Below, one piece after another: positions 12,801-25,565 of a stretch of 64,000 nt of DNA (within the stretch, counting starts at the first letter, position 1; each line of letters begins with the position of its first letter). The position numbers and the translations under genes were made by a program. The notes under the pieces are model-generated. The model did not search any database, was not told the origin of the DNA, and worked only from the letters and a program-made list of their open reading frames with translations. The DNA comes from Chaetoderma sp. LZ-2023a (Eukaryota; Mollusca; Caudofoveata; Chaetodermatida; Chaetodermatidae), in NCBI GenBank assembly GCA_034401795.1, contig CM067373.1, positions 85,656,021-85,720,020 on the forward strand. The letters run 5' to 3'.

Positions 12801-13502
12801 GCGATCAGTGAAAGTTACTGGTTTTATGTTAGTTTTACACATGTAACCTTTCAATGAGAGTTCTACATAGATCCTGTCCAATCTGGATGCTTGCTTTCCC
12901 TGCCCTCCGGATTTTCAATCTGATAAGTGTCTAACAAGCTTTTATATTCACAGATGTGTTTCAAATATTATGAGATGTGTCATTAAAATTAGACCTAGCG
13001 TTTCTGTCTTTAATTTCATCTAATATGCAATTAAGGTCGCCGCCCATAATTAGGATTTCAGGCGTTCTGTCTTGAATTATTGTGGAAACATCATTTAGAA
13101 ATTCACGACGCAATTGGTGAGAGGTTGGCGCATAAAGGCACATCAAATTTAAACTTGTGTTTAGTGCATCAATTGATACACAAATCCATCGTCCATTTGT
13201 ATCTGATGACGACGATATAACATCAACATACAGTAGTTGAGACAGCGGGGCAGGATAAGAATGGCCACTCCAGCACTAGTATCTTGTGATAAAGAATTAA
13301 AAATCTGCCCTTTTGAAATATCTTTGAGAGATTCATACACGTCAATTTTTTGAATTTTGGTCTCTTGTAGAAAAACAATATCAACTCTCTCATTTGCTAA
13401 TTCTTCAAGCAAGTGGCGCTGCTTGAATTCGGTATTTAATCCTCTGCAATTAATGGTGCAGATAACCATAATTTGTAAAATGATGTTTACAACCGCCATC
13501 AT
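9819..13502 (-). pseudogene. LINE-B ORF2 (endonuclease and reverse transcriptase), decayed
   Basis: The ORF is broken into open segments. 13161-13502 has INCRGLNT and VFLQETKIQ (endonuclease N-terminus). 12961-13146 has LYAPTSHQLRREF and GGDLNCILDE. 12495-12881 begins DRIYV, the endonuclease end and linker. 11902-12321 has SSGSDGLPVEFYQTFW. 11232-11936 has NYRPISLLCVDYKI, ALDNGKAFDRL, RQGCSLSPLLF and QYADDTTVF (YADD at residues 187-190 of that segment). 9819-11219 is the C-terminal part, including HLFTQGCIATGFWVY. At least five frameshifts separate them. An extra broken stretch near 12330-12440 (minus) still reads GAKIRSRAQ and GEKPTRYF, typical of L1 linkers. Confidence 0.9.
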
Positions 13503-13583
13503 TAGATTAACTCGATTTGGGATTTTTAGCTCGTTTCTTAGACCATTTACCTAATTTTCCTGCGAATTCAATGTTTCCTAGTT

Positions 13584-14791
13584 CTACCACAGACAAATAT
13601 TCATATTTGGAAATGTCAGAAGTATGCGCAGTAGACGATATTTCACGCCTCTCGCCGTAACATATGGCACTAACTCTTCACCCCCTTCTGATCGGTACAT
13701 TACCATTTCATATTTCATCTGTGAACTCTGTGTTTGAATGGACACATCTGATTCTGCAACTGACATTGTACCATCATCCATATCATTTACTTCAATCTCC
13801 GATTCTGAGCTATTGTCTTCTTTATGACGCGTATTGCTACTTAAGTTACATTTGGCAGGAGCGTCATTTACCATATCTTCAAGCTGACTTAAATCAAGTG
13901 GGCTTAGCGGAAAATCGATTGAACTTTCCGTCTTCTGAGTCCTAATCTTATCCTGTCCAAATTTTAATGCATCTTCTAAGGAATTGTAAACTGGCTCTTC
14001 TGTAAGATCATCATTTTCCTGCGTGTCTTTTACAGCCACGTTTGGCTCCACCGCATTTTGATTATTTTCTTGACTTAAGGTTATACCCTCCTCTAATACT
14101 TGAATTTCATCAACTGCAGTTACCGTAACAGGATTTGATGATTTGTTTGTGTCATTTTCAGTGGCATGAACCACAACAACAGCTTCTGTAGCGATTTCTT
14201 TAGAAGCATCTGACTCAGTTGCATCCTTTAATGGGCGATTACTGCGTGATACTGAGGGCTTGTTTTGATTTGTTGGACAGCGCCATTTAAAATGGTCAAC
14301 TGAACCACAGAGCAAACATTTGTTTCGATTGGGACAATCTGTTGCCAAATGGTCAGTACTTAGGAAGATCCGGCATTCTTTAATTTGCCCTCAATCCAGT
14401 TGCGTCTTACACAGTTTTCTAGCGTTCTGTCAAAGGGACACGTTTCCCGTTCAATCTTTTGCACTTTGCCATACTTCTTGAGTTCATTCATGATTCTGTC
14501 ATCTGGAATTTCTAGTGGAACTTTCATCTTCACTAGCACCCTATCTGACTCGATTTCCTCTACGTTACAAAGTTCGCCTTGTACAATCAGAACATCTTCT
14601 AGAAGCTTTTCCTTGACCCCCTCATTTGACACTGTTACATTCCATAAGGTTTTAGTAACATTGATAAGCCCCTGCAAAGCAGCAGGTCCCTCGTCAATGG
14701 CGTCCTTTAACCCATGCTACACGTCGATAGCAGTGACACACCGCTCCTTAGTTGTTATTTTAAGGCTTAGGGTACGCTTAAAGGTTGCCAT
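13584..14791 (-). pseudogene. LINE-B ORF1 (CCHC zinc-knuckle nucleic-acid-binding protein), decayed
   Basis: The likely start is the ATG at 14791-14789 (MATFKRTLSLK). Codon 25 is a TAG stop (14719-14717), so the downstream open segment 14360-14677 is read only after it. A frameshift near 14350 leads into 13584-14348, which holds a perfect C-x2-C-x4-H-x4-C zinc knuckle (CLLCGSVDHFKWRC) followed by a long acidic, low-complexity tail. The middle segment (IPDDRIMNELKKYGKVQKIE) looks like an RRM-type fold. ORF1 proteins of this group coat the LINE RNA. The copy is non-functional. Confidence 0.8.
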
Positions 14792-14960
14792 GGTGTTTTA
14801 TAAAATGAGGAAACCCATAATACTACAATATGTAATACAAATATATTATTATATAACATCAAGACGTCGGGGAAAGAGCTAAACACTAAATAAATAGTGT
14901 CCCCTTTTGAAACCCTGACGTCCACCAACAAATATATGAATAGAGAGTACCGTCGTATAT

Positions 14961-14997
14961 TGTTAGTTTGAACCACTTATTAAGTGGTTCACTAACA
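14961..14997. repeat. short perfect-core hairpin
   Basis: The 21 bp core at 14970-14990 is perfectly self-complementary around one base (10 bp arms, gaaccactta / taagtggttc). The arms extend to tgttagt / actaaca with two unpaired bases. It lies just upstream of the LINE-B ORF1 start. Confidence 0.7.
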
Positions 14998-15410
14998 CCT
15001 AACCGATTAAAGTGGTTTCCTAATGCATACTAACATATTACAGTCATATATTTGTTAGTCTGTTCGAGTTGACCGGGGACAGCCAACTGACTATAAAGAT
15101 TTATATAATCAAAGTACTAGGCTTGCGCTTACAAATGACAAAGGAATTAAATCTACTCACTCAAGCGATCTTACCAAATATAATGAGCTAGCCAACAAAC
15201 TATAGAAATAGCATACTGGCGCTGGGGGAAATGTATTGCATTGCCCACTGTAAGAGGAGACCTATTAAATGGCGGAAAACGCCAGCTAAGAGGAGTACCT
15301 TTAGAAAATGGAGACACAAAATCCGCTCCGACCACGACAAGAAATCGCGCTAGAAACTAGCAAATTCGGGCAGCAATTGCAGAGCTAAATAAACACGTGC
15401 GTTCACTCCG

Positions 15411-15551
<141 letters not shown>

Positions 15552-15705
15552 GATAGAGAGGGTGCGTGCGTGCGTGCGTGAAGGTGAGTGGATGGGTGGG
15601 CGGGCGAGAGGGTGGACTGACAAGTGAGCGGGTGATCAGGCAGGCGGGCGAGCGAACGGGAGGGTGAGCGGACGGGTGAGCGAGCGGGCGGACGGATTTC
15701 GGTCT
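15552..15705. repeat. degenerate G-rich tetranucleotide tract
   Basis: Begins with (gtgc)n and continues as variable gagcgggc/gggtgagc words directly after the (CTA)n array. Simple-sequence origin; no gene. Confidence 0.7.
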
Positions 15706-17690
15706 CAAAGGTTTAAGGCCAAAGGCAGAAGGCGGACTTCTCAAAATAATTGCCCATAATTACAAATGGCAAATGCCAAAGCTCCAAGATTGAAGTTGTA
15801 ATATTTATAATCACGTGTAACAAAGCGGCATTAAAATTAACGAGAACAATCAGAGATTGCAGGCCATCGCCCGTCCGTTTTGTCACATTTTCTTAAGTTT
15901 CGACTATCTCTTTCGCACGACGATCAATGTGGCAGGAATCCTTGTACACTGTGACAAAAAATCTTACCATAGATAGGGGGGGGGGGAGGGGTGCCTACTC
16001 CTTTTTCATTTGACTGCTTGATTACCTCCAAGAATGTTTTAAATTACAGGTAAAATAAAAATCAATATTTCCACTCAGAAGGCTGGAGATCAAGTCTCAG
16101 CGCTATTAAGGTCACAAAATTTATCTGGGGGAGCCCCCCCCCCCAATCGAATCCAACCACCCCTCTTTTTGGAATGGGGCCACCCATTGAGTGGACCAAA
16201 AAATGAAATTAAATGGTTGAAATATAATAATTTAATAGCCAACTCCATATAAACCTACAGGAGATGCCATCTGCGAACATCTAGATTTCAAAATTCTCCA
16301 GGGAAGGACACCCAACCACCCTCACCCCACCCCACCCCACCCCCACCCCACCCCACCCCCACCCCACCCCACCCACCCCCACCCGACAGCCCCCACCCCG
16401 CCTCCTCTTGTTTGCCTTTCGCTTCCACCCAACTCCACAAATATTCTTTGTCCCGGCCTCTGGCAAGGCTTAATCCGGCATTGACTCTACAGGCGGGGTT
16501 TGCAAATTTGATTTCATCCAATCTTAATTTTGCTATTTTCGGAAAACTGAGCTAATTTTCACGAAATAACTTTTGTAAGTGATTTCTATCATAATTTTCC
16601 TATGCATTTTCACTAAGTAGGTATGTGGCATTTTAGGGGACCTTTAAATAAACACTTTGTTTAGAAAAAGCCGTGGTTTCCTAAACCAACTAAAATTTCT
16701 AGTCAAATTAATATAAAAATGTTGACTATCTTCATTTTATTTCTGCTTCATGATTAATGTTCAAATGATATTTTCTAAGTTGCGGCTCAAAGGTTACACA
16801 ACCTTCTTTAATGAATGTGAGAAACTTAGCATTCAATAGTTTAAAATCAAAAAGGATTTAGTTCTTTCAAATGCAATCAAGGGTACTAGCTCTAATATTT
16901 AAAGGTTATGGGTTAGATTTCCCTAATCCAAGTGGACACGGATATGTTCATCAATCTACAGATGACAAACGCGGTCACAACCATTGGAGAGATGCTATCT
17001 GTCACTCAAGTGTATGACGTCATAGGCTGACGTGATTGATGTATCTAGCTCCGTCATGAATATTTAAAAGTCTCTCAAGTGTACAAATCTTGTGTCTATG
17101 ATGGATTTACTATTTGCTAAACATTATGGTAAATATTTTGATGCTAATTTGACTGGGCGTTGTTGCTGCAACATGTTTCCTGTATAGTTACCTTGAAAAT
17201 GGGATTCTAGGAATTCAGTGAGGAATCAAAGTATATAAATCGACCCCAACACACAGATTGTTTAGGCGGAGCTTGGCTCTAGATGGGCGGGGCATAGTTA
17301 GCAATGGATCCATCCATTGGTGAAGGATAACGACCAATGGGTATGAGCCAGGAGAGCCACTCAGTAAAACGGCCTTGTGGATAATAACCTCAACTAGAAT
17401 TTACTTGCAAAGTTATATTTTAAAACATTTATGTCATCTACACTTCAGTGTATTAAGATGCATTATTTCAGTTATATAAAAACATCTAATGCGTAGACAT
17501 TACGTCACATTAGCCTATATAAATTTTGCTTTCTGCATAAGCTAGGCATAAACTTTAGTGTAATTGTCACAGCTACATCTGATGCCCATATATTATGTTA
17601 CATATGCATTGTCATTACCGACACAACTCTCACTGCACCAGTGTCATTCTGGTTCACATCAACACGCATAAAAATGTAATTTTATTTAAA
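15706..17690. other. gene-free stretch with C-rich tract and an element fragment
   Basis: It contains the C-rich tract at 16313-16396, a TGACGTCA site at 17015-17022, and a partial copy of the dispersed hairpin element at about 17100-17345 ('aatttgactgggcgttgttg', then 'gatgggcggggcatag'). A phrase 'caatcagagattgcagg' near 15850 recurs near 25180. No coding gene was recognised. Confidence 0.55.
16313..16396 (-). repeat. C-rich tract (potential G-quadruplex on minus strand)
   Basis: Repeats of CCCCA and CCCCCA for about 80 bp; the complementary strand has many G4-G5 runs spaced by one base. The Gly/Trp-rich open frames here are artefacts. Confidence 0.8.
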
Positions 17691-17719
17691 GGTTTCAGAC
17701 ATTAATTATTCAATTACTT

Positions 17720-19086
17720 AGAATAATAAGATTGGGTCAATGGCCAACAACTTGGCTCGTAGAATTTAACTCCTCCAAAACAACCTCTTTATTTATATCC
17801 CTACGCCATTAGCCAACAGGTTTCCCTATACATTTTAAAGGCTCTGATATCCAACCATCTGTCTCGTACATGCACCTTGGTATAACGCTTAGCAATAAAG
17901 GTCATTGGCTTGAACAAGTTGAAAACGTGATAGTAAGGGCCCAACGTACAGTCTCGCTACTAAAGGGTCTTAAATATATTCTCGATAGAGACTCCCTCGA
18001 AATAATGTACAAGAGCTTTGCTAGACCACCTCTAGAGCATGCAAGCACCGTCTGGGACAACATACCACAACACTGCGTAGCAAGACTAGAACACATTCAA
18101 AAGGATGCCCTAAGGGCTGTAAGTGGCCTCACATGCAGCGCCAAAACTGAGGACCTCTACATCGAAACCGGCATGGAAACACTTTCTGAAAGACGCGAAA
18201 TGCAGAAACTTGTACTATTATACAAAATAATTAACGGGATGATCTGTGACACTTTCTTTAGCTATCTCCGGCCCCTCGAAAGAACACACCCGTATCATAT
18301 GCGTAATCAATTAATGTACACACCACCAAGATGCCGAACATAGCTTTACAGTGGGTTATTCTTCCCATCAACTGTACGCGCGTGGAACGCTCTCCCCGAT
18401 CCTGTCAGATCATCTGCCACACTTTGCCCTGTAGGTGGGGCTTAGAATACACCTTCCGTATCCTCTGCGTGTCGTAAGAGGCGACTAAAGGCGGTAAGGG
18501 TGAGGTAACCCTGACAGAAACCTCGAGTGCTGAAGACGGAGGTTCCAGGCGCACGGCGCACTCTAATAAACCATGGATCCACGCACTTAGCGCTTATGAT
18601 CATGTCGATAGTCACTTACAGGACTGGCGGTATGATCAGCGAACGAAAAGAAGAAGAAGAAGAAGAAGAAGAAGAAGATCTGCCACACTTGCAGAATTCA
18701 AGCGTAAACTGAAAGCCATGTCTCCGTCTCAATCTCCACCTAAGTGGTATTATGCAGGCATAAGACCTGCTAATATCGCCTTTGCTAGACTCCGTAATGG
18801 CTGTAGCAGCCTAAATAGCCACCTAAAAGACAATTTCATATCGGAAACCCGTATGTGCTCCTGTGGATTTCCAAACGAATCACTTGATCATTATATTTTC
18901 CATTGTCCATTATACAATAACAAAAGGACATCATTTAAGAACGGGTTAACACTAATTTCTGTCTCTCCCACTACGCTTACAGCTAAAGAATTACTTTTTG
19001 GCAATGAGAATTTCGATCCGAACACAAATATGCAAATATCCACAATCCACTGCCAATACATTGCTGATACTGGACGTTTCAAATAA
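17720..19086 (+). pseudogene. LINE-C ORF2 C-terminal fragment, split by a SINE
   Basis: The frame reads QWPTTWLVEFNSSKT, then a TAG stop near 17811, then MHLGITLSNKGHW (17870), the RT thumb and RAWNALPDPVRSS. A second nonsense codon is TAG at 18341-18343. Inserted SINE plus one target-site copy is 266 bp (18425-18690). Removing it joins SATL to AEFKRKLKAM in the same frame, and the open frame continues to 19086. The final part has CSCGFPNESLDHYIFHCPLY, the usual LINE C-terminal Cys/His motif. It is a dead fragment. Confidence 0.88.
18425..18677 (+). mobile_element. SINE with (AAG)n tail and 13 bp target-site duplication
   Basis: A 253 bp insertion inside LINE-C. The 13-mer atctgccacactt occurs at 18412-18424 and again at 18678-18690, exactly flanking it. 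The body starts gccctgtaggtggggc, contains the small stem 'gtcgtaagaggcgac', and ends in an (AAG)n tail at 18647-18677. Length, simple tail and TSD fit a LINE-mobilised SINE. I recall similar stem motifs in invertebrate SINEs but assign no family. Confidence 0.85.
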
Positions 19087-19575
19087 CACACGTCCGTTCT
19101 TAATCTATTCTTTCCTGCCGCCTGCACACACATACCCTCATGATCTAACTAGCTGCCATATTAAGTGAAATCCCAATAATGATGTTATGATACTGAACTA
19201 TGACCCCGTGCTCCTATAATAATCGGCCACTGCACGATGTAAACACTAGTAAACATTACCAATCAGTACATTGGCAGGCGCCAGCGGAAACCAGCCTCCT
19301 TTTCTTTCCACTTTATCTCCTCAATCCTCTTCCTACCACCATCTAAACTCTATCTTTGTCCAACTCTTCACGAAACTCGCTTTCCCTTCCACTCTATATG
19401 TCTATCTCAGTATATTTCCTTAACTTATATACTGTATAATGCTGTAAATTTATATACATTTTTTACCTATGTAACAGCCTCTTGTTAGTAATAGAATGTA
19501 CATAACTCAAGTGGGAATCACACTAATAAGATTCGTCTTAATGTGTTCCCACTTTAACAGAAAAATAAAATTTGT

Positions 19576-20185
19576 TTAAACCAATAATAAGATTGTCCGT
19601 GCCAATACTCCAAACTATATCTGAATACCAGGATGTGCTCATTCAGGCGTATGTTTAACTATTATGGCATAAATGTCGTGACTGGTTCTAAACTACGAAC
19701 TGTCTGCAAGCAACTTAACTGAAATAATAGTCATGTAAGCAATTATATTTGGGGTGCTTCAATTCGTTAATTGATAACAAAACATGGCACAAATGTGTTT
19801 GCTGATGGGCTTTGAACTCGTGCCAAGGATTATAAATATAGTATTTAAATTCAGCATATGGATTATTATTTTTTATTGTTGTCATTCACGACACAAGACC
19901 AACTAATGAGGCAATTAAACAGTCGATCGGTCGGTCACAAAAGCTTATTCCGGGTTATCATTTCAGGAGTTTTTCGTAGGCCTATGCAGTAATTAAACTC
20001 TGGGAGAATGTTTGATTGTCATACTATATATTATCATTTACTATAGGAACCGAATGCAATGAAAATTGTTAAAATTGGATCAGTCAAAGATGAGAAACGA
20101 GCATAGCAAACGCCTTGACAACGAAATGTGTATAGCTGTCGAGCGTGATTTGTGACACCACACAAGGAAGTGACCAACAATGGAC
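19576..20185. other. non-coding stretch, nothing recognised
   Basis: No open frame with a recognisable domain and no obvious tandem repeat. Confidence 0.45.
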
Positions 20186-20470
20186 TTTTCCATTTTTAGC
20201 TATGCCCCGCCCATCTCTAGCTAAGCTCCACTCAGACCGCGCTCGTGTTGGGATCGATCGATCTCTGAACTCGCTGACTAGCAATTTCCAGAAAACTATA
20301 TAGGTAAGCTATTGAATACTTAGGAACCAATTTGACTGGGCGTTGTTGCTGCCTATATTCGTTTCAAAATATTGCAACATCATGTTTATTAAATAGTAGA
20401 GATATACAATTCGTACTACGTGTCGGACTATTAAGAGTTAAAGACGCGCCAAATAGAATCATTTAAGACG
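20186..20470 (+). repeat. dispersed hairpin element, damaged copy
   Basis: Module order: 'tagctatgccccgcccatct', 'gatcgatcgatctctgaact', then a decayed hairpin with only one good arm ('aatttgactgggcgttgttg'), then 'atgtttattaaatagtagag'. Same order as the fuller copy at 30610-30965. Confidence 0.7.
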
Positions 20471-20560
20471 AAATGATTTTGAAGTGAACCTGCCCCTCCC
20501 CCGCCCCACCCCCTCCACATACACGCCCACCCGCCGGCCCGCCACCCCCACCCCACTCCG

Positions 20561-20910
<350 letters not shown>

Positions 20911-21119
20911 CTATATACATATAGGCGCTTGCTACAGCGTGTTATTATATATACCGATTTTTTACTTTTTCACTATGCACCAGCGATGTAGTCATGTAGG
21001 CCCCTATGCCTATGTAATGTTCACATATACAGACGCTATAGATTGTTCGAGTAACCTAAAGATTTCGTAATATTACCTGAAAACTGGATGATATCTGTTG
21101 ATTTTGAGACGACAGACGA

Positions 21120-21236
21120 GCTACAATGGCTATCTCCATTACTATAAGCCCGATTCTATTTCTGAAAAAGGCATATGTTACTTGATGCATTCTGGATCGA
21201 TTGCATCCAAAGATCATTAAAAATAATGATGATGCT
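21120..21236 (+). repeat. inverted-repeat arm, partner at 22366-22481
   Basis: Nearly the reverse complement of 22366-22481. Landmarks: 'tggctatctccattactata', 'gaaaaaggcatatgttactt', 'gatgcattctggat', 'gcatccaaagatcattaaaa'. The pair brackets about 1.13 kb and could be long terminal inverted repeats of a non-autonomous transposon. Confidence 0.75.
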
Positions 21237-22365
21237 AAAATGTAGGCCTACATCTAAGTGCACGCAGCTTACAGTGTGCCTGCACATGGGCCGATGTGGG
21301 TACATCATCCTATGCACAGTCTCGCCCTCCCGCCCTTCCCCCTTGTTGAGTACCGTGCTTGCAGGCTATGATATCCACATTAAGTTAACAAAACGTCCTA
21401 AATATAAATGAACTGTGGGTCTCAACCAATGAAATTGCTCGATAAGAAATACATGATGACCTGGTTGGTTACCCTCAATCCCAAAAGCGTAATGTTACTT
21501 CACATAGCAAAAGATCAAAGGTCTGTAAGTACGGCCACCTACAGTGGAGCGATGTGAGTGGGCGTATGTTAGTACGATGGTGTGGATGTAGATTATATGG
21601 TTTGTGTGAGGAGTTCGAGGATATAATCTTTCACACTTCCTGCTATTTTTAATGATATATTGCAGCTTATGCCGATCAATGTTCATTGTCGTTCCTGTAT
21701 ATTTAATTTAATGAAGGGAACGGGGAGGGATTCGATGTCTATGTCTTTGAACGATGTGCATATGGTTATACATTAATTATTATACCGCAAAATAAATAAC
21801 TTTGAATTTGACTTTGAACATCTTCAATACGTAGTATCCTTTCTGGTATGATATTGCCACGCCTGCACAGTAGCCTACACAAACACACAAACTTGTTCAA
21901 AGATAGAATTGATAGTAGGGTCTAGTTATAGGCCTATATGCCTAGGTCTACAGACTCTACACCACTGGAAGTCCGACCTATGAGTAAATTTATACTCACA
22001 GAATAAGTTGCTTTGGAAATGGCATGGTGGTAGTAATGGTGAGAGTCACGGGGATGACTACCCCACCCCTAGTGATCTCCACACATTGAATGTAAGTGTA
22101 GGCGAATACGGATACCGTTCGTATGCCCGAGGTAGAGTTCGGCCCAGGGCGAACTGGATCCGGCCATGCCCCTCCAGGCCTGTTCTATAGCACGCCTCAT
22201 TAAACGAGAACCAGCTCCCCCCCCCCACACCCGTCCGTTAAAACACATAACGCGCATGCGCACGTAAATCAGATAAACATCGCGTTAGCGTGTCAAGTAT
22301 GGAGCCTTTTTATATCATATCTTTTATATGTATATAATTTGCCGTTTTGTCAAATCACAAATGTG
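21237..22365. other. segment between inverted repeats, no transposase
   Basis: About 1.13 kb with only short open frames and no recognisable protein. If the flanking arms are transposon ends, this would be the interior of a non-autonomous copy. Confidence 0.4.
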
Positions 22366-22481
22366 GCATCTTTTATTTTTAATGATCTTTGGATGCAATC
22401 AATCCAGAATGCATCAAGTAACACATGCCTTTTTCAGAAATAGAATCGGGCTTATAGTAATGGAGATAGCCATTGTAGCGA
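22366..22481 (-). repeat. inverted-repeat arm, partner at 21120-21236
   Basis: Inverted counterpart of the left arm, ending 'tagtaatggagatagccatt' on the plus strand. Confidence 0.75.
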
Positions 22482-22869
22482 GCTTCTCCATAGGGCATGC
22501 ACTATGTAGTATAGCCTTTGAACGAGCAAACAATACCTACTTATCTTAGTTCCTTATCTTTCGAAAAAACAAGGAACTATGAAATACTAGGAAATGGGAA
22601 CTCCTGGTGGTAGAAAACGTGGTCTAGATCATATGCGTAGCTGGCAATCATATTTATTGAAAATAAGTAACCGGTTACTTATTTTCCAGTTATTTATTTT
22701 AGTCATTTACTCTTTCGAAAAATAAAGAACAGGGAACTAGTAAGTAACTTGGAGGGGTGGAACCAAAGAATTCAAGACGGTATAACTACCTAATTTGGTA
22801 TGAACGGTTCATGTTTGAAGTTAAAAGGTCAACAAGGCGACATACATTTATAAAATTGTCTGTTTATTT

Positions 22870-23010
22870 ATCTACACACGACACAACAAGTGGTATACAA
22901 CAAGTTGGTTCCGACAGTACACACGAGCCCACAAGTTGCATACAACAATTTGGTTCGGACAGTACACACGAGCCAGCAAGTTGCATACAACATGTGTGCA
23001 AAATCCAAAA
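22870..23010. repeat. 45 bp tandem repeat with TTGCATACAA words
   Basis: 'ttggttccgacagtacacac' recurs 45 bp later as 'ttggttcggacagtacacac', each followed by 'acaagttgcatacaac'. Related but inverted words occur at 23290-23480. Open frames across it are repeat-driven. Confidence 0.6.
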
Positions 23011-23159
23011 GCTGCATAAAATATTATATATGTCTTATATACGCGATTGAAGTAGTACTCCTCGTAAAATCAACTAAATTATGACGTCATAATCGACTTC
23101 GTGACGTGTGGGATGACGTCATAATTAATTACAAAATGAATGACTCGATTAAGTATAAA

Positions 23160-23250
23160 CTCTTAGAATAGGTTTACACGGTCGAAATGTGGGTGGAGCT
23201 TAGCTAGAGATGGGCGGGGCATAGTTAAAACTCGAAAGGTCCATTAATTG
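23160..23250 (-). repeat. dispersed element, terminal module only
   Basis: 'gggtggagcttagctagaga' followed by 'tgggcggggcatag' matches the left module of the dispersed hairpin element in inverse orientation. The hairpin itself is absent. TGACGTCA sites lie nearby at 23082-23089 and 23114-23121. Confidence 0.6.
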
Positions 23251-24695
23251 GTCGCCTAAAATGTTGGATGAAAGTTGGATGACACCGATACACACGTACG
23301 GTACAACCTGTTGTATACAACTTGTTGGATGAAAAAGTTGGATGAAAATAGAACACGATTCTATTTTTTTAAACCAAACTTTTGTTGCATACAACAGGTT
23401 GTAAGTGTGTACACACGGTACAACACTTTGCATACAACTTGTTTGATCGTGTGCTCACACATATAACATGTTGTATATGTTGCTTAAATTCGTGAGTACC
23501 GAAATTCGTGAATTTGTTTTTATCGCTCTCGTACTATGATGTAGCGCTGCATGGAACGCATCTACACAGTAGCCACCTTTTGATTGACAGTTCTGAACCT
23601 TTTGACAAGGTTTTGAGCAAGATACGGTCAAAACAAGAAACTAGAAAAAGATGGTAGTGATAAAAATTTCAAGATTCCTTAATGCACTTTCTTAGATTAC
23701 TTACTTGCGCTTATTTAGCACCTAAAATGAGCAATTTTCACAATCCAAAGTTACCACCTGCTTTGCGTACATATTTCCTCCGCGTCGGATTAGACTGAAT
23801 GACGGGAGCATGTCTAAATTTTATTGGAGAGGCTCTAGAGGAAGGGGTTGGTGCTTATCAACGATTTACCAAAATGTCAAAATTAACATAAAGTGTACAC
23901 ATGTTTTTTTAACGATAGAAATTTTTTTTATTCTTCCCTTTATGCGTGCTGAACATGTTTTAAAGACCCTAGCGTTAGTTTATTTCTTCAGCTTATTAAT
24001 ATTAATGAATTTCATGTGACGTCACTACCTAACGAAAGCGGCATCCATTTGAGTTTTTATCTTTTCTTCAAATGTGTCAACTGCTTTTGTAATTTATACA
24101 TTCATTTGTAGGACTAATTTACGGGTTAAAACGGGCAAAATTAGCAGTTGAAACATTCAACAAACTAATACAGTGAAATTTAAGGATTTACAAGCATGTA
24201 ACAGACAGCTGAAGATGCATAATCACCAGTTCACGAAATTCGATACTGCTACTTCACACATAACCTGGCGAGGTTGGTCAGTTCAAATGCTTGAAATTTG
24301 TTTAAAAATTAAAATTTTGTACTGAAATCTTTGCATTTGTATTCGGAAGTGTTATTTTATATTGTGTTAAATTCTTGCGCAGATCTGTTTAAGAGTTTTC
24401 TTTCACGAGTGCATTACTTGCTTAGATTCACGAACTTCGGTACCCATAGTATACAACTTGTTGTGTCGTGTGTATCAATCTTTACACATTAGGTTTCCAT
24501 AAAATTGTATGACAGGGACGATCAATACATGAATCCATTTCTACCAATCAATTTATTACGCCATAATCCATCTATTACGTCACCAACTGATGTCATAATC
24601 GAAATGGCGTATGTTATGACGAAGCTCCGACACCAGACGTAGTATTTGACGGAGCCACGTAGATAGAATGTTTGAATTATTTGTCTTAATTATTA

Positions 24696-24800
24696 TGTTG
24701 AATATTTCTAACTAATTTGACTGGGAGCTGTCGCTGCCTAAGGCAACAACAGCTTCCAGTCAAATACGTTTTAAAATATTCAACAGCTTACCTGTATACT
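24696..24800. repeat. dispersed hairpin, well-formed copy
   Basis: Arms tgttgaatatttctaac / gttttaaaatattcaaca and ttgactgggagctgt / acagcttccagtcaa, with a small loop around 'gctgcctaaggc'. A partial outer module (ggtgtggcttagctaac) follows near 24885. Confidence 0.8.
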
Positions 24801-25524
24801 TATCTTGCAATTGGGTTTTCTGGGACACCAAAGTTAGTATCAACTACCATTGTTTACACTAGATCCAGACTCACATAAAGCGGGTGTGGCTTAGCTAACA
24901 AGTGGAGTCATGTATTGCTTTGTTTCACAAGGGTACAAAGAATTTTAGTCCTTTTTAATGACTTAATTGGCTTTTAGATTCTAACATTGAATTTTGACAT
25001 CTCACCCTCAACTGACCTTGACCTATGCCTTATGACCGTTGCCCTATATTTGCGCGAGTGTGCGTGCGTACGTGCGTGTATGTGTGTGTGGGTGCGTGTA
25101 TTTTGATAAAAATTTGTGTGAATGTTTTGAGGCGTATGCCAGCATCAACTTTCACTCTAATTGCTATCAAAAGAAGAACAATCAGAGATTGCAGGGCCTC
25201 GCCCTAACGTCTTTGTGACACTGTAATGTTTTCGGATTTCCAGATTTTCTGGATTCTTTCGGATTTGCCTGAGTTTTTCGGATCACGCCCACAGTTGTGG
25301 AATCACAGCGACTGGAAATCCACTTGTACTGTAAGTTCTCTAATTTTGTTAAAATTTGAGCCAGATGGAATCCCCAATATCGTAGAGGTACGGTGATTAG
25401 AAATGTATTCATATATAAATATATATCTGTTCAGATCTGTTCAGGAACGCAGGGGCATGTTTTCCTCCAAATTTGGAGAAGCTCACTCCAGTAGAACTAG
25501 AGATATTAAGATGTATTAATAACC

Positions 25525-25565
<41 letters not shown>
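25525..25565. repeat. (ACG)n microsatellite
   Basis: Pure cga/acg trinucleotide run of about 13 units. Confidence 0.95.

Larger units (their letters stand above)
9819..14997 (-). mobile_element. near full-length L1/Tx1-type LINE (LINE-B)
   Basis: Two ORFs in LINE order lie on the minus strand: ORF1 with a CCHC zinc knuckle, then ORF2 with endonuclease, RT and a C-terminal Cys/His region. The RT motifs (GVRQGCSLSPLLF, QYADDTTVF) and the CCHC-bearing ORF1 fit the L1/Tx1 group. Several frameshifts and one nonsense codon show it is dead. The outer ends are uncertain: no poly(A) tail or target-site duplication was found. The 5' side includes a short hairpin at 14961-14997. Confidence 0.85.
17695..19575 (+). 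mobile_element. 3' fragment of a non-LTR retrotransposon (LINE-C)
   Basis: Only the part after the RT catalytic core is present, ending in a Cys/His motif, a ~470 bp 3' UTR and an A-rich end near 19560 ('cagaaaaataaaatttg'). Heavy 5' truncation is typical of LINEs. A SINE is inserted inside the coding part. Clade not determined; no RNase H domain is seen. Confidence 0.85.
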
